A stretch of DNA of 64,000 nucleotides from Helicoverpa zea. Lineage: Eukaryota; Arthropoda; Insecta; Lepidoptera; Noctuidae. A program made the position numbers and the translations under genes. Under the pieces are notes generated by a model. The model was not told the DNA's origin, made no database searches, and saw nothing but the letters and a program-made list of their open reading frames with translations. Below are positions 12,001 to 19,126 of the stretch, one piece after another. The first letter of the stretch is position 1. Each line of letters starts with the position of its first letter. The DNA lies in the NCBI RefSeq assembly GCF_022581195.2, contig NC_061475.1, forward strand, positions 8,866,001 to 8,930,000, read 5' to 3'.

Positions 12001-15000
12001 AATTCTGGAAAAAATGGTCTTCAGACTATTTACAACAATTGCAATCAAGATACAAATGGAATATTCCTAAGAAGGCCCCTTGCATCAATGATATAGTGCT
12101 CATAAAAGAAGACAACTTGCCACCTTCAAAATGGGTTCTCGGGCGAATAATGGAATTGCATCCCGGAAAAGATGGTTATGTGCGAGTGGTGACTGTAAAA
12201 ACAAAATCAGGCACAGTGAAAAGGCCAATTATTAAATTATCACCTCTTCCCGTACAGGAAGACGAGACGATATGTAAATCTGACAACACTCAAGAATCTG
12301 ACAACACTCAAGAATCTGACAACACTCAAGAATCTGACAAAATAAAACCAAGAGCTGCGAGAAGAATCAAGCGGAACTTTCTCGCAACCACTCTTCTATT
12401 ACTGCTCACATTCGTAACTCCCTCTCTCCAACAAACAGTACACGTGACGTCATTGCACAATTCGAACTCTCTGTATTTTGACAAAATTGCTGACATAAAT
12501 ATTGTACAAGACCAATGGAAAATGGTGGTTTTCTATAATATGACCTCCTATTGGCAGAGCATTGTCGACATAGAGGCTTTCCTTCGGCAAATAAACAAAT
12601 CGTGTAGAGAGGAACCTATGCTCACATCTATTGCAGCACAGTTGTACCATCAGTTGGAAGAAATAACACATCGTAACAATTTATTGACGAACATACAAAC
12701 GTCGAGGAAGAAAAGAGGTCTGATTAATGGAGTTGGGTATGTTGCAAATAGTTTATTTGGAGTCTTGGATGAAAGATTTGCCAAAAGGTATGAAAAAGAC
12801 ATCAAACTTATACAAATTAGAGAAGATCATTTATTTTCGTTATTCAAAAATCAGACGTCAATAATGGAAGCAGAAAACAACATCATAAAAAGAAATGAAG
12901 CTGTAATGAATAAAAACTTTATCGCTATCACTGAACATATGCAACGTATCACATCTGACATGCACCAGTTTCGAAACGAGATTCAAACCACGGTACAAAA
13001 AGTTTCCTTGTTGACAGCACTCATGTCGGCTAATATTATAATTTCCCACATACAACGTTTACAGGATGACTTAATAGATACCGTAACTGACATTTACCAT
13101 GGCAGAATAAATTCACATTTACTGTCTCCGGATCAGATTCAGCAACAACTCACCATAATCGCCAGTCAAATACACGGCGAACTCAAAATACCAGGGACTA
13201 ACAGCAAAGAGTTATATGGACTAATGCAAATCAAAGCGAGGGTGACAAGCAAACTTTTGCTAATGGAAATCAGAATTCCTCTCTTGAACCATGATAAATT
13301 TGAACTTGACAGAATCATCACTATTCCACTGCAAAAAGGAACCAGTACTGTGTATACTCAAACTGAATCAAAATACATCGCAGTCAATGTTAATAAGGAT
13401 ACAGTTATACCCATGACAGAACAAGACGTACAATCGTGCGCCATGCGTGCTGAAAATGAATTTATCTGTTCATTAAATCATCCCATTTACACATTAAAAA
13501 TGGGAGAATCCATTTGTAAAATCAAATATACACAAAATAGTGACAATAAGTACTGTCATACTGAAATCAAGGAATGCACATACAACTGGATCAAATTACA
13601 CACCCGAGACTCGTGGCTATTCTCGTGTTGCGAGGAATGCTCAGTCCGCATTTTATGCCCAGACGGCCTAGTGACTAAACAATTAATTGGTAGTGGGGTC
13701 ATTACCATCGGGCAAGGTTGTGTTTTGAAAGGTGATATGTTTACAATACATAGTCATCATAACTATATGAATCAGATGTTCATTCAACCCACTGTGGAAA
13801 GACTTCCGAACATATCTCAATTAAACAACATTTTGAATACATCTGTAACTCCACAAGACATCATTCAGATTACCAACCACACGGCAGAATTCCATGAAAT
13901 AAAGCGACAGATTTCCAATTTGAAGAAACAAAAATTGGAAGAAAGCCCACTAGATGATACTCCGCATTACTATATAATTTACGGCATCTTGGGTACTGTA
14001 CTTCTGATCGTTCTTATTGTCATGGGGTACAAAGTGAACCAATGGCGAATCAATACACAGACACGGAAACCTTCAGGTGACACCATATCAGTTCCTGAGC
14101 CTGGGGTCGGAGTAGCAGCATCGATGACAAGACAGGAGAGTGATGTGAATATCAGGGTGACCAGAGATCAGCCGATCTCATCTCCGGGGCAAAAGAACAA
14201 CTCAAACAATAGTGAGACGTTCTCACCAGTGATGCGCAAAGCATATAGTGTGACAAGTGTGAATAAGGCTACATCGCCAACTATGAACAGAACAGTTAGC
14301 TTCAGTGTAGTTAATGATAACTAATAATAGTAACAATAGCACCAATATTCATCAATGCACTTTACTTACATAAATACATGTGTTGTTGCTTTTATACTTA
14401 ATTCTTATGTAGTGTTAGACATAGTTGTACTTTTAAATTAAGTTGGTTCTCTTTTGTGTTGGCAGTATGTACGGACGAACGTACATTTATTTTATATACA
14501 TAATTTAATCTTGATGACATCGCATAGCATTGTTCATGCGCGACCTACATTTTATATTACTTTATTTTATGTTAATTTTGTATGATCAGTGAATTAAAGA
14601 CACTCGCTAATAAAGGTCGTTTCCTCTTGACAACAACCACCTCTGATTAGCTGACATCATCTCATCGCGAGATTGACATCTTATGTATCGTGGTCACACA
14701 ACCCGTACAGATGATAATGACGTCGATCTCTATGATGATGATGATGTTAATGATGATAATGACGTCGATCTCTATGATGATGATGATGATGTTAATGATG
14801 ATAATGACGTCGATCTCTATGATGATGATGATGTTAATGATGATAATGACGGCGATCTCTATGATGATGATGTTAATGATGATAATGACGACGATCTCTA
14901 TGACGACGATGTTAATGATGATAATGACGTCGATCTCTATGATGATGATGATGTTAATGATGATAATGACGACGATCTCTATGATGATGATGTTAATGAT

Positions 15001-18000
15001 GATAATGACGACGATCTCTATGACGACGATGTTAATGATGATAATGACGTCGATCTCTATGATGATGATGATGTTAATGATGATAATGACGACGATCTCT
15101 ATGATGATGATGTTAATGATGATAATGACGACGATGTTAATGATGATAATGACGTCGATCTCTATGATGATGATGATGTTAATGATGATAATGACGTCGA
15201 TCTCTATGATGATGATGATGATGTTAATGATGATAATGACGTCGATCTCTATGATGATGATGATGTTAATGATGATAATGACGTCGATCTCTATGATGAT
15301 GATGTTAATGATGATAATGACGACGATGTTAATGATGATAATGACGTCGATCTCTATGATGATGATGATGTTAATGATGATAATGACGGCGATCTCTATG
15401 ATGATGATGTTAATGATGATAATGACGGCGATCTCTATGATGATGATGTTAATGATGATAATGACGACGATCTCTATGACGACGATGTTAATGATGATAA
15501 TGACGTCGATCTCTATGATGATGATGATGTTAATGATGATAATGACGACGATCTCTATGATGATGATGTTAATGATGATAATGACGACGATCTCTATGAC
15601 GACGATGTTAATGATGATAATGACGTCGATCTCTATGATGATGATGATGTTAATGATGATAATGACGACTATCTCTATGATGATGATGTTAATGATGATA
15701 ATGATGATCATGATGATGATGTTATGTATGATGAAGTTAGTGATGATGATGATGATGTTAATGATGATGATGCCTTACCGAGCGGCTTCTGCACGGGCAC
15801 GGCCCTGAGGCAGTCGAAGGGCAGGTGTGCAGTGGCCCAGATCACCGGGTGAACGCGAGCTGACATGTTCAAGCTGACACCACACATAGCACACGTGTCG
15901 TTACGGACTGCTGTACGACTGTAAAGTACAATGACACGGAAATTATCAATTAAAAATTATTATTTGTATTTATTGCCAAGATCCCAGGAATTGAAATTCT
16001 AATTTTAGAGCCTCTTTTTATAGGAAGACTAAAATTCTATAACATGGAATCCAACCAGCACTAAAATCTATTCACATTGTTGCTGTTGAGAGTTTGCTGC
16101 ACCACTTTTTCCCAAAAGAATACTGGAAGTGGTGGAACACAAGGTGGGCGTTTTGGGGACTATCTTTTGAAAATTTTGACTCAAAAAGTGCTGTTTTAAA
16201 GACAAGTTTGAATTTATAGGCAGATATGCAAACTAATAGATTACTAAATAATAGCAAATAAATGATGATGCAACTTACCCAGCAAAAGTCCTAACAGGTT
16301 CATACAATAACAACAGTGTTGGTTCATAATAACCATGTAGAAACTGTATGTCTAGAATATTGTCTATTTTCTCATCCAGATCTTTGAGCACTATCACATA
16401 GGAGGCTAGTGTGGGTGCACGGTTGATTGTCTGTGTTGGTAGCTGAAAGAAAAGTACAAAAAAGTTTTTACAATTTTGCAATTAGAAATCTCTATTTTTC
16501 TATCATTTCTGCCAGTAGTAATTTCACAGACATCCTGTTGAACTGGGATCTAATTCAAGCACTCAAATAAACAGTAGCCTATTTGTCTCCTTGATAAATA
16601 TGCTATCTAACATTTTTGAAATAGTAGTTCTTGAGATTAGTGCAAATAAACAAAGAAACTCTTCAGCTTTATAATATTAGTATTGATTTTTAGAATTTAA
16701 GGGTTTACTCACAGCTTTCTTGCTATCAAGAGGCTTAGCTTCAAGAGGATCTCCGTCCTCATTGGTAATGTCCTTTCTAAATGGTAACACAGCTAGTTTC
16801 TTGCCATACAGCAGCATCACTGCACAGCGGCACTCAGGGTCCACTCGGATCCATGGAATGTGGGGGTGGGTTGTCCAACCATTCTGCAGTATAAGACAAT
16901 TATTTAAATTAGTGTAAGAATATAAACTTGCAAAGTAGAAGAAAGAAGTTAAGTTAGTTAGTAAAAGCAAATTACAAATTGCGAAACCTTCTGAATATAA
17001 TTTCACAGAGATAGGCCACAATTATTAATTGTACTCTTTATCCTCATCATAATCTGCCTGGCATTTTCTCAACTATGTTGGGGTTGGCTTGCAGTCATAG
17101 TTATGTATATTCATTTATTTTAAGCTTATTAATTATGGCAAACCTCATGTAAATGACATTAACTAATTTATCTTCTTGACTTAATTACCCTAGCAGTAGG
17201 TAAACATTTATTTATTGAATTTTTTGAACTAAGGTCTCACCTTCATATCATCCTCTTCAAAATAATGCATGCTCAATGTAATTAAGTTATCGGTCTGTGG
17301 ATCGTACTGTAACACAGACAGCTTGGCTTCTCTGAATGACACCAGTATCAGATCTCTGCCAGCACTGGGACAGCGGACGGACGCTAGAGACATTACGTTG
17401 CCCCATAGTGTGTATGTAGCTAGACATTCCAGTTTCATCTTTGGGGGTATTGGCTGGCCAGCTGTGGACGATATTAAATGTGATATTGACGTACTGCTGA
17501 AGGGTAATATATTGGGAATATTTCAAAGGTTTGTATGTTGAGGATTATAAAATATATTACAAGTAACAAATATTCATTAATTCTATTTATTTACCCATCT
17601 ATAGAAGTGAAATAAAAACATTGGTATGGTTGAAATATGAAACTGGTCTATGTAATATTCATTTATGTATGAGAAGCAGGAAAGTATCGACGCGACAGAC
17701 GAGTAACACAAATATAAAGACAATTTAACATTACAATATTCTGTAGATTTAATTACAACAAAAATGTGACTAGATCTTCCTTAATAAATAACATAAGAGG
17801 CCACACAGTTATGCAAACATAAAAAACGTGTGTATGCAATTTCACATTTATAAATTCGAAGTAATAAAAACTTACCGGCGTTAACCTCCTTGGTATGGCC
17901 TTCAGGTAACAGCCTGAAAACCTTGAGGATATTCGCTCCAGCCGTGATGAGGCACGTCTCATCATTGTTGAAGAAGCACGAGCTCACTGAATGCTCAATC

Positions 18001-18038
18001 CCTGTAGCAGGGTGAGTTTGCCGGCAAATCGAAAACAT
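1..18038 (-). CDS. Cpsf160 (CPSF1): Cleavage and polyadenylation specificity factor subunit 1, 5' part
   Basis: Scaffold subunit of the nuclear complex that recognises AAUAAA and directs pre-mRNA cleavage and polyadenylation. Coding exons in transcript order, all with GT/AG borders and compatible phases: 17876-18038, 17241-17461, 16713-16883, 16279-16442, 15779-15918, 5631-5741, 4956-5137, 3868-4015, 2924-3111, 2080-2281, 719-835, and 1-30 continuing outside the window. They sum to 1837 nt (about 612 codons) without a stop. The product begins MFSICRQTHPATGIEHS, like human MYAVYKQAHPPTGLEFS. It contains family landmarks such as LSMHYFEEDD, QFLHGYYEPTLLLLYEP, VNSLIYLNQSVPPYG, LGSRLGNSLLL, ELEVYGSD and CSGRGKNGALTVLQ, which lie in the beta-propeller (MMS1/CPSF-A N-terminal) part. 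The intron between 5741 and 15779 is about 10 kb because a BEL/Pao element and a minisatellite lie in it. The C-terminal half is outside the window. Confidence 0.95.
836..2079. other. CPSF1 intron (exons 10-11), repeat filled
   Basis: There is no gene here. From about 920 to 1075 the sequence is a degenerate TATGTAC-rich stretch related to the minisatellite at 3200-3850. From 1237 to 1952 it is a foldback repeat, listed separately. The remainder shows nothing recognisable. Confidence 0.7.
1237..1952. repeat. Foldback repeat with ~200-bp inverted arms and a third inner copy
   Basis: The segment 1237-1470 recurs as its reverse complement at 1748-1952 with only scattered differences. Both arms contain TCCGTTCTGAGATATAGAT and CAATGGGCA. 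A third copy of the ~110-bp core lies at about 1567-1680 in the same orientation as the left arm. This is the structure of a foldback DNA transposon or of two head-to-head MITEs. I see no coding capacity and no clear target duplication. It lies in a CPSF1 intron. Confidence 0.75.
2282..2923. other. CPSF1 intron (exons 9-10) with a possible LINE remnant
   Basis: The only recognisable content of this intron is the zinc-finger-coding fragment listed separately at 2440-2660. The rest is unremarkable AT-rich sequence. Confidence 0.6.
2440..2660 (-). pseudogene. C2H2 zinc-finger fragment, probably the 3' end of a decayed LINE
   Basis: On the minus strand one frame reads LHCAVCDRVFKAKFGFANHV followed by RAH, a C-x2-C-x12-H-x3-H zinc finger. 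It is closed by stops on both sides. A short TCATCATCGT-like tail follows downstream on that strand. Single C2H2 fingers followed by such tails occur at the C-terminus of some non-LTR retrotransposon ORFs, so I infer a 5'-truncated LINE copy. A decayed host zinc-finger exon cannot be excluded. Confidence 0.35.
3112..3867. repeat. TATGTACTCCCT-type minisatellite filling a CPSF1 intron
   Basis: From about 3205 to 3700, and again at 3790-3850, the intron is an array of 11-13 bp units variously reading CTATGTACTCCC, TTATGTACTAC and CTATGTACGACC. Higher-order duplication is visible: a block near 3351-3470 recurs near 3481-3600. Because of the repeat, all three forward frames stay open for about 140 codons (rich in Y, V, L, P, C and T). 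I do not regard these as genes. A diverged relative lies in another intron at about 920-1075. Confidence 0.85.
4171..4555. mobile_element. MITE with GGGCCCCGATTCTCCTAA termini, copy 1
   Basis: The left end reads GGGGCCCGATTCTCCTAA and the right end AGGAGAATCGGGGCCC, giving terminal inverted repeats of at least 16 bp. The interior is AT-rich with many GATT/AATC inverted motifs and no ORF. A near-identical copy in the opposite orientation lies at 31566-31961. It is a non-autonomous DNA transposon of unknown superfamily. Confidence 0.85.
4799..4955 (+). mobile_element. SINE-like dispersed repeat abutting the CPSF1 exon 7 splice donor
   Basis: The sequence shares GTAACTGGGTTGAG, GGTCA-ATAGGCAGTC and GGGAAAA-GCTAGGC-GA blocks with the copies at 5866-6015 and, in part, 17042-17097. 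I recall this as a very common lepidopteran SINE-like family. Its 3' end runs directly into the donor of CPSF1 exon 7 (minus-strand GT at 4955-4954). It also carries a short palindrome (CGGTCGGCTGTCAGTT and its complement) near 4881-4917. RNA polymerase III boxes were not verified. Confidence 0.65.
5138..5865. other. CPSF1 introns around exon 6, no further feature
   Basis: Apart from exon 6 (5631-5741), nothing beyond AT-rich intron sequence is recognisable here. Confidence 0.6.
5866..6015 (+). mobile_element. SINE-like dispersed repeat leading into a GAT-rich minisatellite
   Basis: This is the same family as 4799-4955, with GGTAACTGGGTTGAGGAGG, AGCTGCACCCGGTT and CCCCAACATAATTGGGAAAA blocks in order. 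Members of the family usually end in short ATGATG tails. Here the tail passes without a break into the GAT-rich minisatellite beginning about 6016, so the minisatellite probably grew from the tail. Confidence 0.65.
6016..6220. repeat. GAT-rich minisatellite, left part
   Basis: Units of 33-39 bp follow the pattern GATGATAATGACG(A/T)CGATCTCTATGATGATGATGTTAAT. The array is cut at 6220 by the BEL/Pao element and resumes at 14710. Confidence 0.9.
6221..6462 (+). repeat. 5' LTR of the BEL/Pao element
   Basis: The LTR is 242 bp with TG...CA ends. The sequence directly after it (TTTTGGTCCTTCGAGACATC) is in the position of the tRNA primer-binding site; the matching tRNA was not identified. An AATTAAAGACACTCGC stretch near the middle may hold the polyadenylation signal. 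Confidence 0.93.
6847..11061 (+). CDS. BEL/Pao Gag-protease-RT-RNase H polyprotein
   Basis: This 1404-codon ORF belongs to the retroelement. Residues about 200-300 are a Gag domain of the BEL type (VPVFTGNYNQWPTFLDLF). Residues about 420-490 carry Cys/His knuckles (CVLCNTNHALYQC, CKNCLFVHEKNIC, CKECNAAH). An aspartic protease centre follows near 540 (LLDQGSQISL, a DQG variant of the usual DSG/DTG). Reverse transcriptase follows with FVDDLVSG near residue 947. RNase H follows with FCDASEKAYACVIYAKT near 1121 and an A17-type region. The ORF stops at 11061 just before the integrase, and the next ORF overlaps it by 22 nt in another frame. Other BEL elements usually carry gag-pol as one frame, so this is either a disabling indel or an unusual junction. 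Confidence 0.92.
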   Translation: MEAQTLYTRQKDIISTIQTIKINFKKDGAGRKSPEYITSRVNTLHNLWGEFEMNHQKLVEYDDITSEYFVKNIYDDTKRTYEEVLHLLTSYRGQENKGTQPDEKLNALIIEQKTNFKAFKRYIQNLEMEQLSNKWEIEDELRNLQLRWNNIDTLHWKIDNIVEGSDMFYEKEYTEYETKFKKSKRELSNKLSSAIHLQHSTPQLEVPVFTGNYNQWPTFLDLFKGGIHDNKLLTKAQKMQHLKGKLKGEAERLVQHLHVSAENYDTAWEILNHRYNNQQILFTKQIEIFLNQPNIQKQNSYELRRLHDTTMECIHAIHNLGIDTTTWDPILVHLLIKKFDTHTYSDYMESRKEPRKLPVFEEAIAFLEAKFTALEPVKKHDKNTSTMNNPGYSKSFAYKEKSSYVPGKKTAFTRTSSVFHCVLCNTNHALYQCSKFESMSPEVKLATVSKYNVCKNCLFVHEKNICNSTKRCKECNAAHNTLLHEACVNPDVTSNSTKLFTPRKQQQMRQQTVHHLADISNEILLPSVQMHVLCKDGQYIKLTALLDQGSQISLITENAAQRLGLPRRHFDGTISGVGTLSNKCKGKINLQCKSIHDDYTFNTDVLIMPKMINHLPNNSFDTAHYKHINNLPLADPEFNISKPIDVLLDAKIYSEIIMNGLVKGSPQEPIAQQTKMGWILSGNITPSFNCHVVINNIEDIANYWEIEDIPSDTEVKNLTQQDQFCENLFMTTTRRLPSGRYEVRLPMKEGFESKLGDSKPQAVAQFKQQEKRFQNDDTLYDNYKRFIDEYINMGHMKKCVTKTKVSCILPHHGVIKNDSTTTKLRVVFNGSSKTTSGFSLNDLMECGPKLQQDILSLLLRWRIYKIAFTADCEKMYRMVMLQEDQQHLQKIVWRDQLMKPLEEYQLCTVTYGTKAAPYLAMRTIKQLASDDAQKYPLAGKILENDLFVDDLVSGAHTIEQAKNIQAEVIDMLKGAGFNLRKWSSNTPELLMHLTEHQLNPSVLDFKNADSTKTLGLRWNPVTDTFTYQNKIDRATETYTKRTMLSDISKIFDPLGWLSPVTLKAKLIFQRVWSTEIGWNDTVPQEIQEEWKLLRDDLDNINYLEIPRWIGTTETDIEIHGFCDASEKAYACVIYAKTRHEFQQTTIQLIAAKTKLAPAKKKLTLPRLELCGALLLTKLVAKVLQTFAINKIHAQTYAWTDSMVVIGWLHGNPSRWNVFVANRTQQITAVIPAVQWRHTKSSDNAADCATRGLTPSQLREHSLWWKGPTWLKDDVKENTLNIEDPEIEIKRNPQVMTTQLKYEVIENILEKYSSITHAARVLSWVSRFITNTRYRITKKARYESPTINDNNYLTSSEIENAYNILIRMTQVKEYHDDIAQIQRTGSVKSSSSLLKLSPFWIRKVF
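11040..14324 (+). CDS. BEL/Pao integrase and baculovirus-F-like envelope ORF
   Basis: The ORF has 1094 codons. The first ~430 residues are integrase: an H-H-C-C zinc region ending CITCC, then a DDE core with THTGVDFTG, YSDNGTNFVG and the Glu in GGLWEAAVKSMKHH. A threefold 18-bp direct repeat (QESDNT) follows at about 12283-12345. Envelope then begins with a hydrophobic leader (TTLLLLLTFVTPSL). It has a furin-type site (SRKKRG near residue 555), a glycine-rich fusion-peptide-like stretch, paired cysteines, and a C-terminal membrane segment (IIYGILGTVLLIVLIVMGY, near 977-997). This architecture matches insect F-like envelopes related to baculovirus F proteins. Whether integrase is translated depends on the frame change upstream. 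Confidence 0.9.
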   Translation: MDKKGILRVGGRLEYSNLTNDTNHPIILQKTSRLTELLINQAHKTTLHGGPRLTLMYLRQKFWIISGYVTVKKHIRRCITCCRFSNVQKNQLMANLPEPRVTPSRPFTHTGVDFTGHVDVKANKGRGIKMTKGYIAVFVCFATKAVHLELVSDLSTPTFLAAFKRMCSRRGVPKHVYSDNGTNFVGASRVIKKEYQEALQMINEHFLNDIADMNITWHFNSPAWPSAGGLWEAAVKSMKHHLKRVLGEQKLTYEEFSTLLTQIEACLNSRPLYAMTENPEDEYLTPGHFLTGGNILSSPLTVYDACGIKTRWQLTEHMHQQFWKKWSSDYLQQLQSRYKWNIPKKAPCINDIVLIKEDNLPPSKWVLGRIMELHPGKDGYVRVVTVKTKSGTVKRPIIKLSPLPVQEDETICKSDNTQESDNTQESDNTQESDKIKPRAARRIKRNFLATTLLLLLTFVTPSLQQTVHVTSLHNSNSLYFDKIADINIVQDQWKMVVFYNMTSYWQSIVDIEAFLRQINKSCREEPMLTSIAAQLYHQLEEITHRNNLLTNIQTSRKKRGLINGVGYVANSLFGVLDERFAKRYEKDIKLIQIREDHLFSLFKNQTSIMEAENNIIKRNEAVMNKNFIAITEHMQRITSDMHQFRNEIQTTVQKVSLLTALMSANIIISHIQRLQDDLIDTVTDIYHGRINSHLLSPDQIQQQLTIIASQIHGELKIPGTNSKELYGLMQIKARVTSKLLLMEIRIPLLNHDKFELDRIITIPLQKGTSTVYTQTESKYIAVNVNKDTVIPMTEQDVQSCAMRAENEFICSLNHPIYTLKMGESICKIKYTQNSDNKYCHTEIKECTYNWIKLHTRDSWLFSCCEECSVRILCPDGLVTKQLIGSGVITIGQGCVLKGDMFTIHSHHNYMNQMFIQPTVERLPNISQLNNILNTSVTPQDIIQITNHTAEFHEIKRQISNLKKQKLEESPLDDTPHYYIIYGILGTVLLIVLIVMGYKVNQWRINTQTRKPSGDTISVPEPGVGVAASMTRQESDVNIRVTRDQPISSPGQKNNSNNSETFSPVMRKAYSVTSVNKATSPTMNRTVSFSVVNDN
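14468..14709 (+). repeat. 3' LTR of the BEL/Pao element
   Basis: The LTR is 242 bp and appears identical to 6221-6462. A 143-bp untranslated stretch separates it from the envelope stop. No strong polypurine tract is obvious immediately upstream. Confidence 0.93.
14710..15774. repeat. GAT-rich minisatellite, right part
   Basis: About 1.06 kb of 33-39 bp units contain ATGACG(T/A/G)CGATCTCTATGATG. It continues the array interrupted at 6220, giving about 1.27 kb in the empty allele. Unit lengths are multiples of three, so frames on both strands remain open for 350-390 codons (D/N/V/Y, M/I/S/L or I/N/V runs). These are not genes. The array ends directly at the splice donor of CPSF1 exon 5 (15778-15777 on the minus strand). 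Confidence 0.95.
15919..16278. other. CPSF1 intron (exons 4-5)
   Basis: The intron contains the dispersed repeat at 16118-16215, listed separately. Nothing else is recognisable. Confidence 0.6.
16118..16215. repeat. Dispersed repeat shared with 44885-44985
   Basis: The blocks GGAAGTGGTGGAA, GGGCGTTTTGGGG and AAAAGTGCTG in the same order, ending in a TTTGAAT stretch, also occur at about 44885-44985. This is an unclassified interspersed repeat, probably a short transposon end. Confidence 0.5.
16884..17240. other. CPSF1 intron (exons 2-3) with SINE-like fragment
   Basis: At 17042-17097 a minus-strand fragment contains the block CAACTATGTTGGGGTTGGCTT and a CTCATCAT tail complement. It matches the 3' half of the SINE-like family at 4799 and 5866. 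The rest is AT-rich sequence without features. Confidence 0.6.
17462..17875. other. CPSF1 intron 1, nothing recognised
   Basis: An ordinary AT-rich intron between coding exons 1 and 2. Confidence 0.6.
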
Positions 18039-18330
18039 CTTACAATCGCGACTGATCTAGGTTATGTTTCAAAACTCACTTAAAATTGAACCTATAGTTA
18101 AAGAATCACTTTAACATAGTATTTTCACATTATTTTGTGTAAAATCTAATACATTGAATTGAGATTTAATTGTTTTTTAAAATTGTTTATTTTTGATGCT
18201 GTTGCGTCTTTTGACATGACACTTCGTCCACAAAATAGTGAAGTGAACGTTCCGATTTACGAAACCGAGACTCGTCACTCGCTACTCACTTTTATCCACT
18301 GGTAAAAACTGGTACCACTTATGTACTATA
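18039..18330 (-). promoter_or_regulatory. Upstream region of CPSF1
   Basis: These ~290 bp lie between the CPSF1 start codon and the foldback transposon at 18331. The 5' UTR and promoter must lie here or further upstream through the repeat. I see no convincing TATA box or initiator that would fix a transcription start. Confidence 0.35.
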
Positions 18331-18394
18331 CAGAGTTACTGGTAAGTAGACCGCATCCTTTCATGAGGTGATAGTATAGGTCAATACGGACAAA

Positions 18395-19069
18395 GGAGAT
18401 GGCCAAAAAAACACCCAGAGTCGACAGGAACGTCATATGTATGATTGGATTCAGTATAATTTGTGGATTTTAAAAAGTATTTCAAATCATCTAAAAACCA
18501 TGGGGTTCTCTTTTTATAACGTTTTTTCGATCAAGATTTTAGTTCACAAAAAAGTTAACTTTTACTGTTTGATGTTCGTTAGAAGTTGAATGCAGACTCG
18601 TGATTGGCCCGTTTTGCATTGCTAAGTCATTTGTTATATTTGACAATGTCACATGGCGCGATTTTCAAAGACAATTTCTCCAAAAACATTTCATAACCAG
18701 TTGTGAAGGTTGCATGTAACTGAAACCTCTCCAAGTAGGTAAGGTCGGTGCTTAATCGTCTCTGGAGTGGTTAAATACAAGACCTTTTAATCACCAATCA
18801 CCAACTCTGAAACTATGGGGTTATTACTAGTGGCTTGTATAATGTTAGTTTACTTTGCTTTTTTATGTCCCTTGATGTTAATAATCTTTAAAATCAACAT
18901 ATATTCAACATAACCTATTTTTGCGATAATATGAAATAGCTCCTATACCCCATGGATTTCAGTCTGGATTTTTTGGCACCATCAAAAGTCTATCATAAAG
19001 AACCTATTGGTAACCATTTCATTGCTGTCGATTCTGGGTTTTTTTTTCTATGAAAATTTGGCCATCTCC
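18395..19069. mobile_element. 675-bp MITE with GGAGATGGCC termini nested in the foldback arm
   Basis: The left end is GGAGATGGCCAAAAAAAC and the right end TTGGCCATCTCC. Inverted similarity continues inward (CCAGAGTCGACAG against CCAGAATCGACAG). The right arm gives the empty site: CAAATTTGA there is split into CAAA and TTTGA here. No target duplication is evident, which is unusual. No ORF is present. Confidence 0.8.
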
Positions 19070-19126
19070 TTTGATCATGGGATACACTGGGCAAAAGTTA
19101 ACCCGTTTCAAGATAATCGAATTTCA

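Larger units (their letters stand above)
6221..14709 (+). mobile_element. Complete BEL/Pao LTR retrotransposon with envelope gene, antisense in a CPSF1 intron
   Basis: Two direct 242-bp LTRs (6221-6462 and 14468-14709) start TGTACGGACG and end CCCGTACA. By eye I find no difference between them, which implies a recent insertion. The 5-bp target duplication appears to be GATGA (6216-6220 and 14710-14714), though the repetitive target makes it ambiguous. The order is LTR, leader with possible primer-binding site, Gag-protease-RT-RNase H ORF, integrase-envelope ORF, LTR. This is an endogenous, errantivirus-like element. The pol region changes frame near 11040-11061. The element is on the plus strand and CPSF1 on the minus strand. 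Confidence 0.95.

Noticed and set aside
11040..14324. The envelope-containing ORF as a captured host gene or a free-standing baculovirus insertion
   Set aside because: It is in frame with a BEL integrase and enclosed by matching LTRs, so it belongs to the retroelement.
14683..15852. Open frames of 350-390 codons on both strands encoding D/N/V/Y, M/I/S/L or I/N/V repeats
   Set aside because: They lie within the GAT-rich minisatellite, whose unit length is a multiple of three without stops. They have no gene structure and lie in a CPSF1 intron.
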